Of a stretch of DNA of 10,320 nt, positions 1 through 7,008 are shown one piece after another. How positions within the stretch are numbered: the first letter of the stretch is position 1; each line of letters opens with the position of its first letter. The notes under the pieces are model-generated. The model made no database searches. It was not told the origin of the DNA and saw only the letters and a list, made by a program, of their open reading frames with translations. Origin of the DNA: Gammaproteobacteria bacterium (GTDB lineage Bacteria; Pseudomonadota; Gammaproteobacteria; Chromatiales; Sedimenticolaceae). Both the position numbers and the translations under genes were made by a program. The DNA is taken from the NCBI GenBank assembly GCA_020445165.1, contig JAGRHE010000094.1, positions 1-10,320 on the forward strand, read 5' to 3'.

Positions 1-1
1 C

Positions 2-844
2 AACAAGACCCTGTTCGGCTTCGAACCGGGCAAGGCACCGACTGTGAAGCGCGGCTCGGACAACGCGGCAGCCGGTTCGGATCTGCCGATGGAAGGCGAT
101 CCGGCCAAGGGGTTGCCGGATTTTGCCGATCTCGAAGGTGCCTATGCGCAGTACAAGGCCAAGCCAAAGGGGGTTGGTAACTATCTCGAGTACGACCACG
201 TTGTCGAGGCGTCGCTGGCCGAGAAGGCGCGTGACCTCGACCTGGCGCATCCATCGGTGGTTGGCGGGTTGGACGATGCCGTCACAGCAGCGGCAGAGTC
301 AAAGGCAGAGGCAGCCGTGCCCGAACAGGGAAGCGATGCACAGGAAAACGCCCAACAGGCGGCGCCGACTGCGGCAGAGATCAAGCGTCGCGCCGCAGAA
401 CGTATCGGATCAGTCACTGGTCCAGTATTCGCAGGCAAGCCGGTCGCCGGCTACGACCGTGAGCGCGCCGGCACGGTGGGCCTGTATCGCCCGGTCCATC
501 GCCAGGTGACGGCACAACAAGGCGGACTGCAGGGCGACCTTTTGCAAAAGGTCGATCTCAAGGGTGTACGCGAGAAACTGGTCGTCTACGCCTTGTCTGA
601 CCCGGAAGACAAGGGCGCAAAAGAGCTGGCGATCGACGGTATCCGCACGGGCGTTCTCGGGCGCTTTGAAGAGGCGATCGCAAAACACAGCGAGGGGATC
701 AAGGCGGCCTACGAACTCGAGCAGAAGGATTTTCTCGCGATCAACTCGTCCAAGCAGGCGGCGCCGAAGATGGCGGCTATCGTCGCGCGCGTGAACGACA
801 CGCTGAAGACACTGCGCAGCGAATCGGTGGCAATGCTTAAGTGA
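2..844 (+). CDS. Hypothetical protein, 5' end outside the window (partial)
   Basis: The reading frame is open from base 2 to a TGA at 842-844, so the gene starts upstream of the window; the GTG at 44 is only the first start codon inside it. At least 280 residues are visible. The middle (about 95-125 counted from the GTG) is rich in Ala, Glu and Gln and looks like a flexible linker. Before it is a motif, YLEYDHVVE (residues 47-55), and after it a VGLYRPVHRQVT stretch. A Tyr-Leu-Glu-x-Asp-His block followed later by a His-Arg block recalls HNH-like or DUF4157-associated toxin proteins, but this is a weak impression from memory. The C-terminal 100 residues look helical and charged. No signal peptide or membrane segment is visible in the part present. 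I do not recognise the family. It converges on the hydrolase gene, with 9 bp between the two stop codons. Confidence 0.75.
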   Translation, partial: NKTLFGFEPGKAPTVKRGSDNAAAGSDLPMEGDPAKGLPDFADLEGAYAQYKAKPKGVGNYLEYDHVVEASLAEKARDLDLAHPSVVGGLDDAVTAAAESKAEAAVPEQGSDAQENAQQAAPTAAEIKRRAAERIGSVTGPVFAGKPVAGYDRERAGTVGLYRPVHRQVTAQQGGLQGDLLQKVDLKGVREKLVVYALSDPEDKGAKELAIDGIRTGVLGRFEEAIAKHSEGIKAAYELEQKDFLAINSSKQAAPKMAAIVARVNDTLKTLRSESVAMLK

Positions 845-856
845 GCCTGATGCTCA
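842..856. terminator. Short hairpin between convergent genes, possible terminator
   Basis: TGAGC at 842-846 and GCTCA at 852-856 form a perfect 5-bp stem with loop CTGAT, starting at the stop codon of the plus-strand gene and ending in the stop codon of the minus-strand one. A further GCAA/TTGC pairing outside it is possible across an unequal internal loop. No T-run follows on either strand, so an intrinsic terminator is not demonstrated. Position is the main argument. Confidence 0.25.
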
Positions 857-1786
857 TTGCGGCCCGGGCAATTCACCACTTACGATCATCGCCTGCCACG
901 CCTGCTCGAATTCCTTCCACAGGCGTTCGTCTTCGTGGTCGCTGTGACTGAAAGGAAAGGTCATCACCCGGTGCGGACAGGCCAAGCGGTTGCTGATCGC
1001 GAACACGGTATCGGGGGGTACGACGATGTCGTTCATGCCGATACCGATCAGGGTTGGTTGGCGGATCGACTCGGCAAAATTTGCCGTATCGAAATAGCTC
1101 AGCGTGTTCATCACAGGCAATTCCTGCAGTGGGTTGGCATGCAGGTACTGATTGACCTCGAAGCCGGAGCCTTTCTCAACGAGACGGCGTCTGCCGGCCA
1201 TCCAGCCGAATGAAGGCACGCCGGCGGTCACCATATCGGCCACGGGCGCGAGAGCCTGCGACATCAATGCCATCGCACCGCCGAAGCTGTAGCCATACGC
1301 CAGTGTGCGTGACGTGCCCTGCGAACAGGTCTCGCGCGCGACATCGACAGCTCGGATGTAGTCACAGAGTGCGCCGCGAATGATGCTGCTTCCTGGCGAT
1401 TCGATGCCTGTCAGGATCCAGCTTTCATGCCTTTCGACTGGCGATTGGCCAAACCCGCGGGTGTCGAAACCGAGGATGTTGAATCCCGCGCGCGCCCAGG
1501 CCCAAAGCACGTCGCACTCGCCGTTGTAGCCATGCGTGTACACGACCAATGGGCGCTTCTCATTATCGTCCCAGTGCAGCAGGTAGCCGCGGATGGTGAC
1601 ATGATCGAGTGACTGGAACTGAACCACCGAGTGGTTGATGGCGCCATGCCGGCGTATCTGTTCCTGCTGGATCCGCGCCGGGACACGCGCCAAATGTTGC
1701 AGTGTCTCGTCCCAGAACGCTGTGAAGTCTTCCGGCCTGTCTATATCCTGGTACAGCGGGTTGTGTGCGCTGTTTTGGTGCGTCAT
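854..1786 (-). CDS. Acetyl xylan esterase / cephalosporin-C deacetylase-like alpha/beta hydrolase (AXE1 family)
   Basis: This is a serine hydrolase of the AXE1 (carbohydrate esterase 7) type, whose members remove acetyl groups from xylo-oligosaccharides and cephalosporin C. The protein is 310 residues, close to the usual 315-325. Visible landmarks in order: an oxyanion-hole HGY at 85-87, DTRGFGQS at 108-115, the nucleophile elbow GYSFGG with Ser167, the acid region GMNDIVVPP with Asp253, and a C-terminal HE (His284-Glu285) as candidate catalytic His. AXE1 enzymes usually have GGSQGG at the elbow; GYSFGG departs from that, so the substrate may differ from acetylated sugars. There is no signal peptide, so it is probably cytoplasmic. 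The frame is open far upstream (to 2527), but that part lies antisense to the next gene. The ATG at 1786 begins the family-like N-terminus (MTHQNS..PLYQDI) and has GAAG five bases upstream. It is transcribed divergently from the cNMP-binding/acyltransferase gene. Confidence 0.85.
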   Translation of the reverse strand: MTHQNSAHNPLYQDIDRPEDFTAFWDETLQHLARVPARIQQEQIRRHGAINHSVVQFQSLDHVTIRGYLLHWDDNEKRPLVVYTHGYNGECDVLWAWARAGFNILGFDTRGFGQSPVERHESWILTGIESPGSSIIRGALCDYIRAVDVARETCSQGTSRTLAYGYSFGGAMALMSQALAPVADMVTAGVPSFGWMAGRRRLVEKGSGFEVNQYLHANPLQELPVMNTLSYFDTANFAESIRQPTLIGIGMNDIVVPPDTVFAISNRLACPHRVMTFPFSHSDHEDERLWKEFEQAWQAMIVSGELPGPQ

Positions 1787-1861
1787 GTTAACTTCGTACC
1801 CTTCCACCGCCGCGGCGAACATGAACTGCATCTTACCAGTCGACATCGAGAGGTATTCGGT
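1787..1861. promoter_or_regulatory. Divergent intergenic region between hydrolase and acyltransferase genes
   Basis: These 75 bases must hold the promoter of at least one, probably both, divergent genes. A 10-bp GC palindrome, CGCCGCGGCG, lies at 1808-1817. I see no convincing -35/-10 pair in either direction, and the plus-strand promoter may lie inside the hydrolase gene. Confidence 0.35.
1848..1853 (+). promoter_or_regulatory. Ribosome binding site that decides a TTG start
   Basis: GAGAGG ends eight bases before TTG at 1862. No in-frame ATG lies nearby, and the GTGs further upstream would place the protein's N-terminus inside the divergent hydrolase gene. This site is therefore the best argument for starting at TTG 1862. 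Confidence 0.55.
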
Positions 1862-3832
1862 TTGAGCGATCTGAAGGAACTGGCGGCGATCGTGTTCGGT
1901 GACGATGCGCCAGGCAACTTCGTCACGCAGTGGGAGCGACTGGCGCTCGAAGAGCATGTCGAACCGGACACGGTCATCCTGCGCCAGCTGCACCCGGCGC
2001 GGATGCTGTATTTCGTTATGGAAGGCCGGGTCGAACACCGCCTGCTGCTGGATGGGCAGCGCGAGCAGATATCGCTCGGCCATGTTTCGCAGGCACACTT
2101 TCCCTTGGGCTGGTCCGGCTTCGTCTCTCCGTACCGCTATGCAACCACCGCCCTGGCCGCGTCGGCCTGTCGCCTGTATCGCTGGCCGATCGATGAACTT
2201 AACCGCCTGTTCGATTGCTACCCACGTAGCGGCAGGCGATTTTTCACCTATGTATTCGCCACCATGCAGCCGTTGCTGGAACAGTCCCGGCAACGCATCG
2301 AGAAGACGCCGCTCGCTTCTGATGTCTTGCGCGAAACACTGGCACAGGTTTCTGGATTCAACGCTACCGAAACACTGGCAAAAGGCGAGGTTCGCGAGCT
2401 CCTTGGCAATGCGCTGTTTCTCGAGGGCCTGGCCGACAAGGACCTCGACGCCTTGGCCGGGCGTGCACACTTGGTGCGACTGGGGCCGGGTAATGCCGTC
2501 TACCGGCGAGGGGATCCGACTGATCAACTCCTGCTACTGGCCAGTGGCGCCGTTGATATCCGCTACGCACGCACGCCCACAGACGACGAGGTGTACCTGC
2601 GCAGTTACAGCATTCCGGGACAGGTGGTCGGGGGTAGCGCCTTCGATGCCCTTGATGCCCATCGCGAGAGCGCCTTCGCGGTCGGCGAAACCCGTCTGCT
2701 GCGCATCGCGAAACGGGATATTCAGCAGCTGTGTGATGCATCGGCGCGCTTCGCGCTTGACCTCGAGCGGCGCTGGCTGTGGTTGCTCAATGCACGCCTG
2801 CGGACGCTTCGCCTGCACGTCATCGCGCAGCAGTGCAACGAGGAGGCAGCGGTCATCCAGGACCTTCTCGGCCAGGTCAGTCCGCAGTTGCCGATCGATT
2901 CACCGCTGTACAAGTTGCCACACCTGCTGGCCAATCGCCTGACACATGCCGATGCGTTCAGGTGTCTGGATGATGTGGAGCAGGGTGGAAACGGTTTGGA
3001 ACGCATTCTCGGCGGCCTGTGCCGCGATCTGCTCGCTGAGCTGAGGCGCGAACTGAAGTTCTTCGACGGCCTGAATTGTGTCTATCGCGAGGTGACCGAG
3101 GCGCCGAACGAGCAGTCGCCGGCCGAGGTGCGTCACGCCAGTTGTATCGCGTTCCAGCAGGCATTCAGGCAGGTACGTTATATGATTGCCGGGGAAGATC
3201 ACTTACCGGAACGGCCGGGCAATATCGTCATACTCAATCACCTGATCAGTCACCCGGAGTATGCGTTGGCAAACGGCTTCGAGTTTGCGCTGGATACACA
3301 CTTCGTCAGTGCGATGGTGCTCGAACCGGCGTACGGTGACTGTGGCGTGCGGGTCGTTCGGCGCGGGCGCGGCGAGGAGCATGGCCATCACAGCTACTAT
3401 GATCGGCTGGGCCACATCTACGTCTACACCAGCGAATCGGACGCCTTGAACGAGTCGGATGAGCAGATTGCCGCGCGGCGAGCGGGTTTCACCCGAACGG
3501 CGGGAGATATTCTCGCGGCGGGCAGGAACCTGATCATTTGTCCCGAAGGCACCAGTAACCCGATCGAGGATTCCCCGACACGGTTCAGGAAAGGTACCTT
3601 TCACCTGGCTGCAGCGCTCGATCCGGAACCTTTCATCGTCCCGATCGCGGTGGTCAATGTCGATCGACGGCTGAAGCGCAATACCATCGCCGCGGTGGTG
3701 CACGAGCCATTCCGCTTGTCCGACGTTTGCGATCCAGCCGACCGCGACAGTCTGAATGCGTTTCTTGATCGTTTTCAGAAGACCTATCGCGGGTATGTTG
3801 AGGGTGCCATTGCCATGGCGGCAGGTGCCTGA
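1862..3832 (+). CDS. Tandem cNMP-binding-domain / PlsC-like acyltransferase fusion protein
   Basis: This 656-residue protein has three parts. Residues about 15-145 and 185-310 look like two cyclic-nucleotide-binding (CRP/cNBD) beta-barrels, marked by LYFVMEGRVEH (49-59), and by YRRGDPTDQLLLLASGAVDI (214-233) followed by GQVVGGSAFDA and HRESAFAV. The first lacks the normal Gly-Glu/Arg phosphate cassette; the second keeps an Arg (R268) but has Gly where Glu is usual, so ligand binding is uncertain. Residues about 430-640 resemble glycerolipid acyltransferases: NHLISHPEY from Asn459/His460 (motif I), CPEGTSN from 560 (motif III, FPEGT-like) and FRKGTF from 575. PlsC enzymes acylate lysophosphatidate in membrane lipid synthesis. 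In motif I the expected Asp five residues after His is Pro; Glu466 is one residue further on, so catalysis is not assured. No membrane helix is evident. It starts at TTG, and the frame is open upstream only because it runs antisense to the hydrolase. The TIR-CHASE2 gene follows after 117 bp on the same strand. Confidence 0.8.
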   Translation: MSDLKELAAIVFGDDAPGNFVTQWERLALEEHVEPDTVILRQLHPARMLYFVMEGRVEHRLLLDGQREQISLGHVSQAHFPLGWSGFVSPYRYATTALAASACRLYRWPIDELNRLFDCYPRSGRRFFTYVFATMQPLLEQSRQRIEKTPLASDVLRETLAQVSGFNATETLAKGEVRELLGNALFLEGLADKDLDALAGRAHLVRLGPGNAVYRRGDPTDQLLLLASGAVDIRYARTPTDDEVYLRSYSIPGQVVGGSAFDALDAHRESAFAVGETRLLRIAKRDIQQLCDASARFALDLERRWLWLLNARLRTLRLHVIAQQCNEEAAVIQDLLGQVSPQLPIDSPLYKLPHLLANRLTHADAFRCLDDVEQGGNGLERILGGLCRDLLAELRRELKFFDGLNCVYREVTEAPNEQSPAEVRHASCIAFQQAFRQVRYMIAGEDHLPERPGNIVILNHLISHPEYALANGFEFALDTHFVSAMVLEPAYGDCGVRVVRRGRGEEHGHHSYYDRLGHIYVYTSESDALNESDEQIAARRAGFTRTAGDILAAGRNLIICPEGTSNPIEDSPTRFRKGTFHLAAALDPEPFIVPIAVVNVDRRLKRNTIAAVVHEPFRLSDVCDPADRDSLNAFLDRFQKTYRGYVEGAIAMAAGA

Positions 3833-3949
3833 CCTGCTTACTGTGAGCTATACCTAGTGTTAAGACGGCGCCGTCGCCCAGGCCCTGGCGGTCGAGTCAC
3901 AGCCTGCCGGGTCCGGCCCATGGGCGAGCACGTAACCTAACTCCTGGCC
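3833..3949 (+). other. Intergenic region with a 12-bp palindrome and a second stem-loop
   Basis: GACGGCGCCGTC at 3864-3875 is a perfect palindrome. It is followed at 3875-3890 by an imperfect stem (CGCC-C-AG against CTGGCG, loop GCC). Neither is followed by a T-run, so they are poor intrinsic terminators, and either could be an operator or attenuating structure. No clear promoter and no good Shine-Dalgarno precede the ATG at 3950. An in-frame ATG at 3920 meets a TAA after six codons, which rules out a longer TIR-CHASE2 protein. Confidence 0.35.
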
Positions 3950-5656
3950 ATGCCGAATATCTTCATCAGTTACCGTCGTGATGACAGTCCCGCAAACGCC
4001 CGCCTGCTGCATGACCAGCTGCAGGCCGCGTTTCCGCGTCATTCGGTTTTCATGGACGTCAAGAAGATCCGTATTGGCGACAATTGGAAGGCCGTGTTGC
4101 GTGAACAGATCGACCAGGCGGACGTCGTCCTCGTCGTTATTGGCCCGAACTGGCTCGATGTACGTGACAAGCAGGGCCAGCGACGACTGGATGACGAGGG
4201 GGATTTCGTCCGCTGGGAGATCGCTGAGGCGATCCGCCTGGGCAAAGTTATCGTTCCGTTGCAGGTTGATGGTGCCGCGATGCCAGCGTCGGCGGACCTT
4301 CCTGAGGACATCGCGGGCCTGCCCGGCTACCAGGGCCAGGTGCTGTCTCACCTGCGTTTCGAGGACGACGTCCAGACACTGATTGCGCGCCTGCAGGGTA
4401 GTCAGAGTACCGCGGATTTCGTGCAGCTGCTGAGTGACCGCCTGCGTCTCGGCAAGGCCGGCGCATTCATTGCGGCCATGGTGATCACGCTGGTCGCCGC
4501 GTTTGCCTGGAGCAACCTGTTTGACCTTCTCGGGCTGGACACCCGTAGCGCCAGTTTCACCATGCTGATTGGTGATGTGCTGGTCGAGCCGGAACTGTCC
4601 GATGACCTGTTATTGGTTGCCATACGTCCGACAGACCAGGAATCGCGCCGGTTGGATCCGTCACGTCGACTGCAATATGCCGCACTGATCGACCTGGCCG
4701 TCGCCGAGGGTGCGCGCCGCATTGCATTCGACATCACCCTGGTCGATCCGAGCGACAACGATGATACCCTGCGCCAAGCCATCGATCGTGCGAACGCACG
4801 GGGCGTACCCGTCGTGTTCGGTTTCAATGCCGTCGTTGATGGTCAGCCTTTCCGACCACCGGATCTTGCCGGCAGCACCGTCGTGCTGGGGCTGACCTGT
4901 GTCGGTGATCGACTCGGCAATGTCACGTACGGCAACCTGGTGCTGCAGTCGGGACAAGGCGTATACGGTTCGTTGCCTTTTCATGCAGCGATGGCGCCGG
5001 CGGTGATCGATCCGCTACCTGCTGAGGGCACCTTGCAGCGCTATCGCACACGCGACGGAACAACCGCTGACGTTCGCTTTTCGCTGCTCGAGACCGTGTC
5101 GGTTGCAGACGCGGAATGCCCGGCGCGGACCCCGGGGTCGACCTTTGCACGGTTGATCGTGCCTTTGTCGCACAAGGAACGCTGGCGAGATCCGGCACGA
5201 CGCGTTTCGATCGAAGAGGCATTGAACGAGTCATCCTCGCAGGCGTCCCGCCTGGGAGGGAAGGTTGTTCTGGTGGGGGCCGAACACCCCGTTGATGTAC
5301 TTAAAACGCGCCTGGACGGCAACGCGTCGCGCTATGGATTCGAATTTCATGCCGACGTGATCAATGCGCTGCTCACAGGCCAGGTCGTCCGGCCGGTCAG
5401 CTTCACCGTTCAGTGGCTGTTTGCTGCGTTTACGATCGGTATCGCCATCGCATGGCGACGCCACCGCTTCGGAAAATCCGCACGTGCAGACAAGATTGTC
5501 CTTACGGCATTGTGTGCCACACTTGTTGCAGTAGCTGTCGGTCTTTATGCCGGCGTCGGCCTGTTGATCGACAGTCTTTACCACATGGCTGCTTTGCTGG
5601 TCACATGGTGGCTGCTGGCGATGCTGGAGCGGAGGTGGCGCAATGCGAATCGCTAG
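3950..5656 (+). CDS. TIR domain - CHASE2 sensor membrane protein
   Basis: This 568-residue predicted inner-membrane receptor has the following order. Residues 1-150 form a bacterial TIR domain: IFISYRRDDS at 4-13, VFMDV at 33-37, VIGPNWL at 63-69 and DFVRWEIAEAI at 85-95, where Glu90 aligns with the catalytic Glu of NAD-cleaving TIRs. A membrane helix lies at about 170-192. About 200-480 is a CHASE2 domain, an extracytoplasmic sensor: an IAFDITLVDP strand, and GGKVVLVG then FEFHADVINALL near its end. Three helices follow at about 485-502, 515-540 and 543-559. Basic loops (RRHRF, ERRWR) fit TIR and C-terminus in the cytoplasm and CHASE2 in the periplasm. In known proteins CHASE2 plus three helices is normally followed by a cyclase, kinase or similar output; here nothing follows, so the N-terminal TIR is the only candidate output. 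The start ATG has no clear Shine-Dalgarno. The 3' end overlaps the FecR lipoprotein gene by 14 bp. The ligand is unknown. Confidence 0.88.
   Translation: MPNIFISYRRDDSPANARLLHDQLQAAFPRHSVFMDVKKIRIGDNWKAVLREQIDQADVVLVVIGPNWLDVRDKQGQRRLDDEGDFVRWEIAEAIRLGKVIVPLQVDGAAMPASADLPEDIAGLPGYQGQVLSHLRFEDDVQTLIARLQGSQSTADFVQLLSDRLRLGKAGAFIAAMVITLVAAFAWSNLFDLLGLDTRSASFTMLIGDVLVEPELSDDLLLVAIRPTDQESRRLDPSRRLQYAALIDLAVAEGARRIAFDITLVDPSDNDDTLRQAIDRANARGVPVVFGFNAVVDGQPFRPPDLAGSTVVLGLTCVGDRLGNVTYGNLVLQSGQGVYGSLPFHAAMAPAVIDPLPAEGTLQRYRTRDGTTADVRFSLLETVSVADAECPARTPGSTFARLIVPLSHKERWRDPARRVSIEEALNESSSQASRLGGKVVLVGAEHPVDVLKTRLDGNASRYGFEFHADVINALLTGQVVRPVSFTVQWLFAAFTIGIAIAWRRHRFGKSARADKIVLTALCATLVAVAVGLYAGVGLLIDSLYHMAALLVTWWLLAMLERRWRNANR
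5631..5635 (+). promoter_or_regulatory. Ribosome binding site for the FecR lipoprotein gene
   Basis: GGAGG lies seven bases upstream of ATG 5643 and inside the last codons of the TIR-CHASE2 gene. It supports this start and coupled translation of the two genes. Confidence 0.8.
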
Positions 5657-6380
5657 GCAGATGGTTTTGATGCTTGCGGCGCTGAGCTTGGTGGGATGCC
5701 TGACGGTGGGCCTGGGTCCGTTGTCGATCGGTCCTCCGGCGAACAGTGGTCTCCCGTTGCTGTATGCCGATCCCGGTGTGAGCATCCTGCGTGCTGACGG
5801 TAACCGGGTCGGCTACGAGCCGGGGATGGTATTGCTGCAGGGCGATACGATCAGCACCAAAGGCGGCCAGGCGGTGATCGATTTCGATGACGGGCACATC
5901 GTTGCCCTTCAATCGAACACGCATATCCAACTGGGTTCCATCCGGCTGTTCTTCGGTGAGCTTTTTGCACGCATGGAGACCCTGGTGCAGCGTGGTGGCG
6001 CGCGGGTCGAAACCGACGAACTGACCGCATCGGTCGAAGGGACGGAATTCGCAGTCAAGCGGGCCATGCCCCGCAGCAGTCGTGATGACGGACGCTCGAG
6101 TGTGATCGTGCGTCGCGGGCAGGTCCGTTGCGACCCGGTCCCGCAGGCTGCATGGGATCCCGTGGTACTGCAACCGGACGAGCAGTTCGCCGTGCTCGGC
6201 TGGCGCGGGACCCCAAGGGTCAGGCGCGTTGATGCGTTTGCCGAGACACGCTGGGCCGACGCGGCCATCCGGCGCCTGCTGGTTCCACGCAGCAATGCGC
6301 CGAGCGTCGGCGTGCAGATCCCGATAGGTGGCACGGCGTCCGGACATGAGTCTCCGAAGCCGAAATACGACGACTATTGA
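5643..6380 (+). CDS. FecR-domain lipoprotein
   Basis: This 245-residue protein has an N-terminal lipoprotein signal: basic MRIAR, a hydrophobic stretch, and a lipobox LVGC with Cys19 as the lipidated residue. The residue after Cys is Leu, not Asp, which favours outer-membrane sorting under the E. coli rule. Residues about 44-165 form a FecR domain: DPGVSILRADG, LLQGDTISTKGGQAVIDFDDG split around 64-84, then LFFGELFAR and VEGTEFAVKR (131-140). FecR domains are best known from iron-citrate signalling, but many are stand-alone periplasmic or envelope proteins of unknown ligand. The ATG is preceded by GGAGG at 5631-5635, seven bases away, inside the end of the TIR-CHASE2 gene. The two are surely translated from one mRNA and probably work together, both facing the periplasm. 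After about 190 the tail is Arg- and Pro-rich without a recognised domain. No sigma factor or TonB receptor gene is nearby, which argues against a classical FecIRA system. Confidence 0.88.
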   Translation: MRIARQMVLMLAALSLVGCLTVGLGPLSIGPPANSGLPLLYADPGVSILRADGNRVGYEPGMVLLQGDTISTKGGQAVIDFDDGHIVALQSNTHIQLGSIRLFFGELFARMETLVQRGGARVETDELTASVEGTEFAVKRAMPRSSRDDGRSSVIVRRGQVRCDPVPQAAWDPVVLQPDEQFAVLGWRGTPRVRRVDAFAETRWADAAIRRLLVPRSNAPSVGVQIPIGGTASGHESPKPKYDDY

Positions 6381-6417
6381 TCGGGCCGATTATGGGAACC
6401 TCGAACAATCCATTTTT

Positions 6418-6489
6418 CGTTATCCCCGCGTAGGCGGGGATTCAGAATGTTTCAATAGCTTATAGATTCCCGCCTTCGCGGGAATGACG
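6418..6489. repeat. Inverted doublet of REP-like hairpins (MITE- or BIME-like, 72 bp)
   Basis: Two copies of a repeat unit face each other. The left unit has ATCCCCGC (6422-6429) and GCGGGGAT (6434-6441) around loop GTAG. The right unit has ATTCCCGC (6466-6473) and GCGGGAAT (6478-6485) around CTTC. The outer ends, CGTTATCCCCGCG and the complement of CGCGGGAATGACG, make imperfect terminal inverted repeats of about 21 bp. The right unit, read on the minus strand, is the CGTCATTCCCGCGAAGGCGGGAAT repeat found in many proteobacterial genomes. It lies between the convergent ends of the FecR and GlcG-like genes, a usual place for such elements, and may also stop transcription, although no T-run follows either hairpin. 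Confidence 0.8.
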
Positions 6490-6504
6490 ATTCTGGAGAT
6501 TCCC

Positions 6505-7008
6505 TTATTCGACGGCGAACTCGATGCGTGCAGCCAGTATTTCCAGCGCTTTCCGAGCGCAGGCAGCATCCTTGTCGCCGCCCGGTGCGCCGCTGACGCC
6601 GACAGCACCGAGGTTGTAACCTCCCGACATGATGCGGACGCCGCCATCCATTACGATCAGCCCGTCGATGTGATTGAGTTCCTGGCGGATGTCTTCGCGT
6701 GCAGTCCGGAACTGGCCGCTGTCGGTCCAGGCCATGACGGTCATATTGGCCTTGCGTTCGGCGATCTCGAGTGTGAAGCGTGCTGCGCGGTCATCGCGCA
6801 AGGCAGCACGCAGCAGGCCGTAGCGATCGACAACGACCGCGCTGACCTGGTAGCCGTCATTCCGGCAGATGCTGATCGCCTCGTTGGCGATGTCGCGCGC
6901 CAGCTCCATGCCGATGCTCGGTTCGGTCACGACATCGGCGCCCAGTGTAGCGGTAACGCTGCTGAGCGTGATGAAAAACAGGCTGGCGGTGATCAGGTGG
7001 ATTCGCAT
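6505..7008 (-). CDS. Secreted GlcG/HbpS-family (DUF336) protein
   Basis: This 167-residue protein belongs to the GlcG/HbpS (DUF336) family, of which some members bind haem or corrinoids and many have no known function. The C-terminal signature is clear: MDGGVRIMSGG, then GAVGVSGAPGGDKDAACA, matching the conserved GxIGVSGAPGG..D..CA block. The N-terminus MRIHLITASLFFITLSSVTA is a typical Sec signal peptide, with cleavage likely after Ala20 or Ala24, so the mature protein should be periplasmic. The frame is open to an ATG at 7083, but that start would overlap the upstream gene and bury the signal peptide behind 25 extra residues; ATG 7008 is preferred although its Shine-Dalgarno is weak. It is the last gene of the minus-strand run, 49 bp after the S1-domain gene, and ends next to the REP-like doublet. 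Confidence 0.88.
   Translation of the reverse strand: MRIHLITASLFFITLSSVTATLGADVVTEPSIGMELARDIANEAISICRNDGYQVSAVVVDRYGLLRAALRDDRAARFTLEIAERKANMTVMAWTDSGQFRTAREDIRQELNHIDGLIVMDGGVRIMSGGYNLGAVGVSGAPGGDKDAACARKALEILAARIEFAVE

Noticed and set aside
1631..1861. Longer start for the cNBD-acyltransferase
   Set aside because: The added 77 residues are antisense to the hydrolase and resemble nothing, while TTG 1862 has a well-placed GAGAGG. A slightly longer GTG start in the gap cannot be fully excluded.
1787..2527. N-terminal extension of the minus-strand hydrolase to 557 residues
   Set aside because: The extra 247 residues are antisense to the cNBD gene, look like no domain, and the AXE1-family N-terminus fits the ATG at 1786. 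The frame is open because of GC-rich codon bias on the opposite strand.
3950..6380. Classical FecIRA iron-citrate signalling
   Set aside because: No sigma factor or TonB-dependent receptor is adjacent, and the FecR protein is a lipoprotein without a cytoplasmic anti-sigma segment.
6418..6489. CRISPR repeat pair
   Set aside because: The two units are inverted, not direct, are each self-complementary, and there are only two. This is a REP-like doublet.
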